This document shows positions 1-5,189 of a DNA stretch of 5,189 nt, in pieces. Source of the stretch: Pyrinomonadaceae bacterium. GTDB lineage: Bacteria; Acidobacteriota; Blastocatellia; Pyrinomonadales; Pyrinomonadaceae. The first letter of the stretch is position 1. Every line of letters starts with the position of its first letter. The DNA lies in assembly GCA_026786155.1 (NCBI GenBank), contig JAJAYR010000447.1, forward strand, positions 1-5,189, read 5' to 3'. The notes under the pieces were generated by a model. It saw only the letters and a list, made by a program, of their open reading frames with translations. It did not search any database and was not told the DNA's origin. The position numbers and the translations under genes are program-made.

Positions 1-12
1 ATCTATCAGTTA

Positions 13-33
13 TCATCTTTCATCTCTCATCTA
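13..33. repeat. Short degenerate tandem heptamer repeat (TCATCTN x3)
   Basis: Three consecutive 7-bp units, TCATCTT, TCATCTC and TCATCTA, run from 13 to 33. A related ATCTATCA lies just upstream at 1-8. On the other strand this is a purine-rich GATGA-type array. It touches the left edge of the window, so the full array may be longer. No function is evident. Simple heptamers of this kind are common as intergenic filler, but only the periodicity itself is seen here. Confidence 0.5.
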
Positions 34-185
34 TTCCGATGTAAAAGCAACTGACAACCAATTCAGCATAAAATTTGAAATGTTTTCCGTCCACTGATGG
101 AACTTTAACGCCTCTAACTTATCTTTGTTCGATATTTTATTGCAAGCCTTTGAAACTTATCGCGTTCCTCAAAGCATCAAACCAA

Positions 186-206
186 GCGGAGATTGTAAAA
201 ATCCGC
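186..206 (+). other. Small hairpin in the leader of the VIT-VWA gene
   Basis: GCGGA (186-190) pairs with TCCGC (202-206) around an 11-nt A-rich loop. It ends 18 nt before the Shine-Dalgarno of the following gene. The stem is only 5 bp and no T-run follows, so it is not a convincing terminator. If it is transcribed it would lie in the 5' leader. The rest of 34-235 shows no ORF, no recognisable RNA gene and no promoter that I would defend. Confidence 0.25.
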
Positions 207-223
207 GCTTAAACTGCTAAAAA

Positions 224-230
224 AGAGGAG
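224..230 (+). promoter_or_regulatory. Ribosome binding site of the VIT-VWA gene
   Basis: AGAGGAG lies 5 nt before the ATG at 236 and 8 nt before a second in-frame ATG at 239. Both spacings are workable. The 8-nt spacing is closer to the usual optimum, so the true start may be the second Met, which would shorten the protein by one residue without altering the signal peptide. Confidence 0.75.
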
Positions 231-235
231 AAAAA

Positions 236-2464
236 ATGATGAGATTGAAGATTGCGACGAGTTTTTTTGGTCTGGCTTTTGTTTGTTTATTTGCTAACTT
301 TCCCGTTCACGCGCAAGGCGTGATTGTGCCGATTGTCTGCGATTTTCGCCCGTGTCGCCCGACTCCGCGTCCGCGCCCGATTCCACTGCCGAACGCTTTG
401 CCGGTCAAATCAATCGAACTCGACACGAAGATAAACGGGCAAGTCGCCACGACGCACGTCGAGCAGGTTTTCCGCAACGATACGCCTTATACATTGGAAG
501 GAACGTATTTTTTCCCAATTCCCGAAACGGCTTCGATTGTCGAGTTTGCGATTTGGGAAAACGGCAAAAAACTCGTCGGCGAAGTTCGCAGCCGGGAAGA
601 AGCCAGACGGATTTACGACGAAATCGTGCGCCGCCAAAAAGACCCGGGACTTCTGGAATATGCCGGAAAAGATTTGTTTCAGGCTTCGATTTTTCCGATT
701 CCGCCGAACTCCGACAAAAAACTCGAACTCACTTACACGCAAATTTTGAAAGCCGAATCCGGCACGGTCGCTTATCGTTATCCGCTCGGTATGGGCAGAA
801 ATCTGTGGTCGCGTTCGGCAACCGAAAATTCAAACAGAAATCTGCCCGCGCAGCAAATCGGCACGGTTTCCGGCAAAATCGAAATCGTCGGCAAGGAAGC
901 GTTGCGAAACATTTATTCGCCGTCGCATCAGCTTGATGTCAAACGTAAAGGCGAAACGGCGGCGAGCGTTTCATTTGAAACGAAGGGCAACGACAACGAT
1001 TTTCAGCTTTTTTACGGCTTGTCGAATAACGATTTCGGATTGTCGCTTTTAACTTACCGCGAAGCCGGAAAGGACGGTTATTTTCTGTTGCAGCTTTCGC
1101 CGAAAGACGATTTATCGGAAAGGGAATTGGTCAACAAAGACATCGTTTTCGTTCTCGACACGAGCGGTTCGATGGCGGAAGAAGGCAAAATGGAAAAGGC
1201 TCGCGCCGCGCTTTTATTCGGCATCCGAAGTCTGCGCGAAGGCGATAGATTTAACGTCATCAATTTCGCGGGCGAAGAACATTTGATGGAAAACAATCTG
1301 ATTGGCGCGAACGGTTCGGGCAAAAAGCGCGGCGAAGATTTCGTCAATAAATTAACGCCGACCGGCGGCACGAACATTAACGATTCGCTCATCGCCGCGC
1401 TCAAACAATTCAACGCTTCGCCGCGTCCGAAAATGTTGGTTTTTATGACCGACGGATTGCCGACCGTCGGCGAATCGAACGTCGAGAAAATTGTCGCTAA
1501 CGTCAACAAAGCCAAAGCGCACGATGTCAGACTTTTTACTTTTGGTGTCGGCTATGATGTCAACACGACTCTTCTGGACAAACTCGCGGCGGAAAATTCC
1601 GGCGCGGCTGATTACGTCGAGCCGAAGGAAGATTTGGAAATTAAAGTGTCAAATTTTTTTACGAAAGTCAGTGCGCCGGTTTTGGCGGATTTGCAGATTG
1701 ATTTTGGAAATGTCGAAACCGATTTCGTTTATCCGCGAAAAATCACTGATTTATTCAAAGGAGCGCAGATAACTTTAATCGGGCGTTACAAAAACGACCG
1801 CGATTTGCAAAATATCACGCTTCGTTTAACCGGAAAATCGGGAACGGAAAATCGAACTTTCAATTATCAAAACTTAGATTTCCCGCGACGCGCTGAAGAA
1901 AATAATTTTCTGCCAAGACTTTGGGCAACGCGCCGCGTCGGTTGGATTTTGGAGCAAATTCGCGCGAACGGCGAAACTAAAGAACTGCGCGACGAAGTTT
2001 CGGAACTCGGAACTCGCTACGGAATCGTTACGCCTTACACATCTTTTCTAGCGACCGACGGCAGTTTTCAAACGGTTGAACGCCGAGCGTCGGGTGCGTT
2101 CCAAATGGACAGCAGAGAAGCGGCGAAAATGAAAGCAGACCGGGGCGAAGATGCCGTTAAGTTGAGCAAACAGCAAAATACGCAACAGTCGAATGCGTCG
2201 CTTGCGCCGTCGAGCAAAAATGTTTATGTGGCGAATACCGTCAATAATCAGTTTGTCGGCACGAAGAATTTCTACAATCAAAACGGCGTGTGGCAGGACG
2301 CAGAATTCAAGTCGGACGCGAAATTGCCGGAACAAAGCATAAAATTCGGCAGCGAAGAATTCTACGCTTTGCTCAATAAGGAAAGGGAATTGGCACAATT
2401 TTTCGCGCTCGGCGAGCAGGTCGTCGTCGTTTGGAAAGGCAATGTTTATCGAATAATTAAATAA
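236..2464 (+). CDS. Exported VIT and VWA domain protein with intact MIDAS
   Basis: Predicted secreted or periplasmic protein of the VIT-VWA type, the arrangement of inter-alpha-trypsin inhibitor heavy chains, which bacteria use widely for metal-dependent protein binding. Residues 1-26 form a Sec signal peptide (basic MMRLK, hydrophobic core, VHA before Gln27). A Pro/Arg-rich linker (about 36-52) carries Cys35 and Cys40. The VIT domain spans about 56-172, with the hallmark EEARRIYDEIV and a FPIPPN turn. The VWA domain spans about 302-480 and holds a complete MIDAS: D308-x-S310-x-S312, T379 in PTGGTN, D406 in MTDG. A segment conserved in this family (LWATRRVGWILEQI through YGIVTPYTSFL) covers 562-604. 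A low-complexity Lys/Gln/Ser/Ala stretch (about 625-662) precedes a small C-terminal module. No membrane helix is seen after the signal peptide, so it should be soluble or surface-associated. Family and export are firm; ligand and biological role are unknown. Codon use matches its neighbours. Confidence 0.93.
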   Translation: MMRLKIATSFFGLAFVCLFANFPVHAQGVIVPIVCDFRPCRPTPRPRPIPLPNALPVKSIELDTKINGQVATTHVEQVFRNDTPYTLEGTYFFPIPETASIVEFAIWENGKKLVGEVRSREEARRIYDEIVRRQKDPGLLEYAGKDLFQASIFPIPPNSDKKLELTYTQILKAESGTVAYRYPLGMGRNLWSRSATENSNRNLPAQQIGTVSGKIEIVGKEALRNIYSPSHQLDVKRKGETAASVSFETKGNDNDFQLFYGLSNNDFGLSLLTYREAGKDGYFLLQLSPKDDLSERELVNKDIVFVLDTSGSMAEEGKMEKARAALLFGIRSLREGDRFNVINFAGEEHLMENNLIGANGSGKKRGEDFVNKLTPTGGTNINDSLIAALKQFNASPRPKMLVFMTDGLPTVGESNVEKIVANVNKAKAHDVRLFTFGVGYDVNTTLLDKLAAENSGAADYVEPKEDLEIKVSNFFTKVSAPVLADLQIDFGNVETDFVYPRKITDLFKGAQITLIGRYKNDRDLQNITLRLTGKSGTENRTFNYQNLDFPRRAEENNFLPRLWATRRVGWILEQIRANGETKELRDEVSELGTRYGIVTPYTSFLATDGSFQTVERRASGAFQMDSREAAKMKADRGEDAVKLSKQQNTQQSNASLAPSSKNVYVANTVNNQFVGTKNFYNQNGVWQDAEFKSDAKLPEQSIKFGSEEFYALLNKERELAQFFALGEQVVVVWKGNVYRIIK

Positions 2465-2490
2465 CAGGCATCTCAAAAATAACGTGCTAA

Positions 2491-2568
2491 AGTTCAGAGT
2501 TCACGCTTCAGCGTGCTTTTCCGCCGGCGAAGCGCGGCGGAATCAAACTGAAGTTTGGACTCTGAACT
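2491..2568. repeat. 78-bp cloverleaf-forming inverted-repeat element (MITE/REP-like)
   Basis: Perfect 10-bp terminal inverted repeats, AGTTCAGAGT (2491-2500) and ACTCTGAACT (2559-2568), enclose three back-to-back hairpins. Hairpin 1 is CACGC-TTCA-GCGTG (2502-2515). Hairpin 2 is TTCCGCCG/CGGCGGAA with an 8-nt loop (2519-2542). Hairpin 3 is CAAACT-GA-AGTTTG (2544-2557). The outer stem abuts hairpins 1 and 3 with only a T-G pair between, giving a compact cloverleaf. There is no ORF, no clear target-site duplication and no T-run directly after it. The form suggests a non-autonomous palindromic repeat of the REP/MITE class; dispersal in the genome is inferred and cannot be tested from one copy. 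Confidence 0.6.
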
Positions 2569-2581
2569 AAGAAACGATTTT

Positions 2582-2606
2582 TTGAAATACCTTCCACTTA
2601 TTTCAA
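2582..2606. other. AT-rich hairpin in the spacer
   Basis: TTGAAATA (2582-2589) and TATTTCAA (2599-2606) are a perfect 8-bp inverted repeat around a 9-nt loop, CCTTCCACT. A six-T run (2578-2583) leads into the left arm. The stem is weak because it is AT-rich. It lies between the cloverleaf element and the longer terminator-like stem, and its role is unknown. Confidence 0.35.
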
Positions 2607-2609
2607 GCT

Positions 2610-2666
2610 AAAAGGTGACTTTTGCGGCGATAAGTTGTATCTTATTCGTCATTAAGTCACCTTTTT
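2610..2666 (+). terminator. Long-stem terminator-like hairpin before the propeller gene
   Basis: AAAAGGTGACTT (2610-2621) and AAGTCACCTTTT (2654-2665) form a perfect 12-bp stem. Inside it, GATAAG (2629-2634) can pair with CTTATT (2641-2646). The right arm runs into TTTTT at 2662-2666, then AATTTTT. A stem ending in a T-run fits an intrinsic terminator for the upstream gene, and the A-run on the left arm would allow it to work on the other strand too. It ends only 15 nt before the next start codon, so it could instead be a leader or attenuator structure of the propeller gene. The sequence alone does not decide between these. Confidence 0.5.
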
Positions 2667-2681
2667 AATTTTTAAAAGTTT

Positions 2682-3668
2682 ATGAGAAAAGCAATTTTGC
2701 CGGTTGTTCTAAAAGCCGTTTTATTCAGTATTTTTACGTTTTCGGCGATGCAGACAGTTCACGCGCAAGCCGGTTGGAATCCGCTCAAAAGCGGCAGTTC
2801 GAGCGATTTGGTGGCGGTTTATTTTACGTCCGCCGAACGCGGTTTTATCGCGGGCGACAAAGGTTATTTCGCCCAGACGAGGAACGGCGGCAGAACCTGG
2901 ACGAAGCAGTTTATTTATACGGAAGAAGACATCAACGAAATTTATTTTCGCAACGAAAACAACGGCTACGTCGTGGCGGGCAAAAAGATGTTTCTGACCG
3001 ACGATGCCGGACGTTCGTGGCGCGAAATAAAAATCTACGACCCGAAAAATTTCCGCAACGCGACACCGGAATTTTTGAGTGTTCGCTTCGCCGATAAAAA
3101 ACGCGGTTTGATAGTCGGCTCATTGATAAATAAAGACGACGAAATAGTTGATTCGCTCGTGATGCGAACCGACGACGGCGGCGAAACCTGGGCGCGAATC
3201 ATCGTGCCGTCGAAACTCGAATTGTTTCATCTGGATTTCGTCAGCAGTTCGCGCGGCTGGATTGTCGGCGACAAAGGCTTGATTTTGGCGACCGAAGACG
3301 GCGGCATAAATTGGCGCAAACAAGATTCGGGAACGGCGAACACGCTTTTCAACGTAGATTTCCGCGATGCGTCGGAAGGCTACGCGGTCGGCGGCAAAGG
3401 CACGATTCTGCGAACCGAAAACGGCGGCGAAAGTTGGGAAGCCGTCAAAACCAGTTTTCCGAATACCTTTCTGCGCGTAGATTTCGCCGACGACAAAAAC
3501 GGCTGGATTGTCGGCTACGGCGGCACGATTTTGCGCTCGTCGGACAAAGGTAAAACGTGGCTCAAACAGGAAAGCGCGACGAAAGAACATCTTTACGGAT
3601 TGTTTATGATGAAAAAATACGGCTGGGCGGTCGGCGCGAAAGGCGCGGTCGTGCAATATCAAAAATAG
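2682..3668 (+). CDS. Exported Ycf48/BNR-type seven-bladed beta-propeller protein
   Basis: Predicted secreted beta-propeller of the Ycf48/HCF136-like group, a scaffold for protein binding. Residues 1-28 form a Sec signal peptide ending VHA-Gln29. Six full repeats follow at about 45-76, 86-116, 133-173, 183-214, 224-255 and 265-296. Each has a pattern like F-x5-G-x-x-x-G followed by an Asp-box-like turn: RNGGRTW, DDAGRSW, DDGGETW, EDGGINW, ENGGESW, SDKGKTW. A partial seventh (306-328) lacks the Asp box and Trp; the N-terminal segment around Trp32 resembles the missing strand and probably closes the ring. Blade 3 carries about nine extra residues, including an acidic KDDEIVD. The mature protein has no Cys. 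The start is fixed by an in-frame TAA at 2673-2675 just upstream; only a weak AAAAG (2674-2678) serves as ribosome binding site. Ycf48 itself aids photosystem II assembly, but nothing here suggests photosynthesis, and such propellers are common in non-phototrophs. Partner unknown. Confidence 0.9.
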   Translation: MRKAILPVVLKAVLFSIFTFSAMQTVHAQAGWNPLKSGSSSDLVAVYFTSAERGFIAGDKGYFAQTRNGGRTWTKQFIYTEEDINEIYFRNENNGYVVAGKKMFLTDDAGRSWREIKIYDPKNFRNATPEFLSVRFADKKRGLIVGSLINKDDEIVDSLVMRTDDGGETWARIIVPSKLELFHLDFVSSSRGWIVGDKGLILATEDGGINWRKQDSGTANTLFNVDFRDASEGYAVGGKGTILRTENGGESWEAVKTSFPNTFLRVDFADDKNGWIVGYGGTILRSSDKGKTWLKQESATKEHLYGLFMMKKYGWAVGAKGAVVQYQK

Positions 3669-3688
3669 GGTCGAACATTACAAAATAG

Positions 3689-3729
3689 AAAAAGGCGGCG
3701 TTTCATAAATCGAAAATGCCGCCTTTTTT
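3689..3729 (+). terminator. Strong intrinsic terminator after the propeller gene
   Basis: AAAAAGGCGGC (3689-3699) pairs perfectly with GCCGCCTTTTT (3718-3728), and the T-run extends to 3729. The loop can extend the stem through TTTC (3701-3704) with GAAA (3712-3715). It starts 21 nt after the stop codon. The symmetric A-run and T-run would allow termination in both directions. It separates the propeller gene from the receptor gene. Confidence 0.92.
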
Positions 3730-3751
3730 ATTTTAAGCGAATGAAAAAATG

Positions 3752-3779
3752 TTAAATCTCTCTTAATTTTTTTTATAAA
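3752..3779 (+). promoter_or_regulatory. Possible promoter of the TonB-dependent receptor gene
   Basis: TATAAA (3774-3779) matches five of six bases of the sigma-70 -10 consensus. A weak -35 candidate, TTAAAT (3752-3757), matches three of six with a 16-bp spacer. The pair lies just after the terminator in a very AT-rich stretch. Transcription would begin near 3786, giving a leader of about 84 nt. The AT-rich base composition makes chance matches likely, so this is tentative. Confidence 0.35.
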
Positions 3780-3780
3780 C

Positions 3781-3829
3781 TATGTTACTTTACATAAGCA
3801 TTCCTTGATTATCAGAAAATTTACATAAG
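3781..3829 (+). promoter_or_regulatory. Direct repeat pair and dyad upstream of the receptor gene (possible operator)
   Basis: TTTACATAAG occurs exactly at 3789-3798 and again at 3820-3829, 31 bp apart, which is about three helical turns. The first copy also forms the right half of a small dyad, TATGT-N6-ACATA (3781-3796). The dyad would overlap the transcription start if TATAAA at 3774 is the -10 box. The arrangement is what a dimeric regulator binding two sites on one DNA face would use, but no regulator gene is visible here. Confidence 0.4.
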
Positions 3830-3856
3830 GTTTTATTATCCAAAATTAAACTTCAA

Positions 3857-3862
3857 AAGGAG
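3857..3862 (+). promoter_or_regulatory. Ribosome binding site of the receptor gene
   Basis: AAGGAG lies 7 nt before the ATG at 3870. It is a near-ideal Shine-Dalgarno at near-ideal spacing. It fixes the start of the downstream gene and contrasts with the weak site in front of the propeller gene. Confidence 0.85.
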
Positions 3863-3869
3863 AAGAATC

Positions 3870-5189
3870 ATGAGTTTTAAACCGATTTTAATTGCTTTTG
3901 CGGCGATTTTTATATTGTCCGCATTATCCCTCGATGCGTTGGCACAGGGAACGACTTCGCGCGTTACGGGAACGGTGACGGACGCTTCCGGCGCGGCGGT
4001 CGGCGGCGCAACCGTAACTTTAACCGACGAAGGCACGAGTATTTCGATAACAACTGAAACGAGCGAAAGCGGAGCTTATACTTTCGATTTGATTCAAATC
4101 GGAACTTACAGCGTGGCGGTCGAAAAGACAGGTTTCAAAAAATTTCTTTCTAAAGGAAATCTCGTCAATATCAACCAATCGGCGACGGTTAATATCTCGA
4201 TGGAAGTCGGCGGTGTGGCGGAAATCGTCACGGTCATCGGCACGGTCGAACAGGTGCAGACGAGTTCTTCGGGAAATTTGGGCAGCACCGTTGACCGGCA
4301 AACTTTAGAAAGTTTGCCGATTGTCGGCGCCCGCGGGCGCAATCCGCTCGATTTATTAAACTTTCAGCCGGGCGTGGTCAGCGGCATCAACAGCGCGGGC
4401 GGCGGCGTTCACGTCAATGGCTCGCGCGACCGCGCTTTTAATTTTACGCTCGACGGCATTGACATCAACGAATCGAGCGCGGGCGGCTCGAATTTTACGC
4501 CGCTGCGCCCGAATCCCGATTCGATTGAAGAGTTTCAGGTCGTTACCAGTAATTTCACGGCGGAACTCGGACGCAGCAGCGGCGCACAGGTTACGTTCAT
4601 CACGCGCTCCGGCAGAAACCGTCTATTCGGAAACGCCTTCGAGTATTATCGAACGCCCGAATTAAACGCCAGCGAATATCAAAATAATTTGAACGGACGA
4701 CCGAAAGACCAGTTCGTTCAGCATATTTTCGGCGGCAGCGTCGGCGGTCCGATTTATAAAAACAAGTTGTTCTTTTTTACCAATCTGCAACTGCTCCGGT
4801 CGGTTGACACGGCTTTTATTACGCGAACGGTTTATACGCAAGCCGCGCGAAACGGACTTTACCGCTACGTTGTCGGCGGCGCGAATTCGCCGACCGGAAC
4901 AGCAACGGCTTCGGTTGACGCTGCCGGAAATCCGCTTCTGCAACCGTGCAGCGCGACTTTGACGACCGGCTGTATCGCCACTTACAACGTCAATGCCAAT
5001 ACGTCCACCGGCACGGGAACGGGGAATCCGACGGCGACCGGACTCGACCCGACGCTGCTGGCGGTTATCCGGTCAACGCCTCTGCCGAACAATTTTTCGG
5101 CGGGCGACGGATTGAACACGGCGGGCTACACTTTCGGAACGCCCGGACGCGAGCGGCAGTATGATTTTGTAATGAAGTTCGATTACAAA
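3870..5189 (+). CDS. TonB-dependent receptor, Oar-like, with carboxypeptidase-regulatory-like domain (3' end cut by window)
   Basis: N-terminal 440 residues of an outer-membrane TonB-dependent receptor; the frame is open to the last base. Residues 1-25 form a Sec signal peptide (ALA before Gln26). A carboxypeptidase-regulatory-like, Ig-type domain spans about 30-112 (RVTGTVTDASGAAVGGATVT, then a YTFDLIQIGTYSV strand and GFKKF). EIVTVIG (118-124) resembles a TonB box. The plug domain spans about 130-250, with LESLPIVGARGRNPLDLL, VNGSRDRAFNFTLDGIDIN and AQVTFITRSGRNRLFG. The barrel then begins with FEYYRTPELNASEY, the family motif FGGSVGGPIYKNKLFFF (287-303) and a long Thr/Gly-rich segment holding Cys360 and Cys368, perhaps a disulfide-tied loop. 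Family members are usually about 1000 residues or more, so well over half of the protein probably lies beyond the edge. Acidobacteriota carry many paralogues, often assigned to uptake of glycans or other large substrates; the substrate here cannot be read. Confidence 0.95.
   Translation, partial: MSFKPILIAFAAIFILSALSLDALAQGTTSRVTGTVTDASGAAVGGATVTLTDEGTSISITTETSESGAYTFDLIQIGTYSVAVEKTGFKKFLSKGNLVNINQSATVNISMEVGGVAEIVTVIGTVEQVQTSSSGNLGSTVDRQTLESLPIVGARGRNPLDLLNFQPGVVSGINSAGGGVHVNGSRDRAFNFTLDGIDINESSAGGSNFTPLRPNPDSIEEFQVVTSNFTAELGRSSGAQVTFITRSGRNRLFGNAFEYYRTPELNASEYQNNLNGRPKDQFVQHIFGGSVGGPIYKNKLFFFTNLQLLRSVDTAFITRTVYTQAARNGLYRYVVGGANSPTGTATASVDAAGNPLLQPCSATLTTGCIATYNVNANTSTGTGTGNPTATGLDPTLLAVIRSTPLPNNFSAGDGLNTAGYTFGTPGRERQYDFVMKFDYK

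Noticed and set aside
13..33. The heptamer array as a CRISPR fragment
   Set aside because: Units of 7 bp without spacers do not fit a CRISPR array.
125..168. Possible sigma-70 promoter for the VIT-VWA gene (TTGTTC or TTGCAA as -35)
   Set aside because: No acceptable -10 box lies 16-18 bp downstream of either candidate.
352..936. A 194-codon plus-strand frame overlapping the start of the VIT-VWA gene
   Set aside because: The product is Arg-rich and low in structure, typical of a shifted frame, while the overlapping frame encodes a clear VIT domain.
1117..2393. Exact 14-bp repeat GGAAAGGGAATTGG at 1117-1130 and 2380-2393
   Set aside because: Both copies are in the same reading frame and encode the short ERELV and ERELA segments; flanking bases do not match, so this is probably chance.
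2048..2476. A 142-codon minus-strand frame over the end of the VIT-VWA gene
   Set aside because: It is antisense to the conserved C-terminal part of the real gene and its product shows no recognisable domain.
2491..2568. The cloverleaf as a tRNA gene
   Set aside because: The size and cloverleaf shape are suggestive, but the outer stem is 10 bp, there is no T-loop GTTCRA sequence in the third arm, the third arm has a 2-nt loop and there is no normal anticodon arm.
3120..3662. A 180-codon open frame on the minus strand inside the propeller gene
   Set aside because: It lies fully antisense to a gene with clear repeats and a signal peptide. Its translation shows no recognisable domain, and open antisense frames are expected from this codon use.
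2682..3668. Ycf48 similarity as evidence for a phototroph
   Set aside because: Ycf48-like propellers are common in non-photosynthetic bacteria, and no photosynthesis gene is present in the window. A phototrophic relative such as Chloracidobacterium cannot be excluded but is not supported.
4662..4943. A 93-codon minus-strand frame inside the receptor gene
   Set aside because: It is antisense to the plug-to-barrel region, whose motifs are unmistakable on the plus strand.

Overview
The window reads as a chromosomal segment of a Gram-negative, mesophilic-type bacterium of moderate GC, most likely an Acidobacteriota member of the Blastocatellia/Pyrinomonadaceae kind. This is inferred from gene content and not tested by any search: an Oar-like TonB-dependent receptor with an N-terminal carboxypeptidase-regulatory-like domain, a secreted VIT-VWA protein and a secreted Ycf48-type propeller are all typical of that group. 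Every gene points right, and each of the three encodes a Sec signal peptide ending in an Ala-Gln junction.

Layout. 1-235 is non-coding: a short degenerate heptamer repeat at the left edge, a small hairpin, then a good Shine-Dalgarno. 236-2464 encodes a 742-residue exported VIT + VWA protein with an intact MIDAS metal site. 2465-2681 is a structured spacer with three successive elements: a 78-bp cloverleaf-forming inverted-repeat element (2491-2568), a small AT-rich hairpin (2582-2606) and a long stem followed by a T-run (2610-2666). 2682-3668 encodes a 328-residue exported seven-bladed Ycf48/BNR-type beta-propeller. A strong intrinsic terminator follows at 3689-3729. 3730-3869 is an AT-rich control region with a TATAAA box, a small dyad and a 10-bp direct repeat spaced 31 bp apart. 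3870-5189 is the first 440 codons of a TonB-dependent outer-membrane receptor that runs off the right edge.

How the parts relate. The three products would sit in the periplasm, outer membrane or cell exterior, so the segment is a cell-envelope neighbourhood. The spacers (217 and 201 nt), the terminators and the separate ribosome binding sites argue for separate transcription units, not one tight operon. No shared pathway can be demonstrated from sequence alone.

The proteins belong to recognisable families and I see no clear evidence of an undescribed multi-gene system. The items most worth follow-up are non-coding: the cloverleaf element between the first two genes, and the direct repeat plus dyad in front of the receptor gene.
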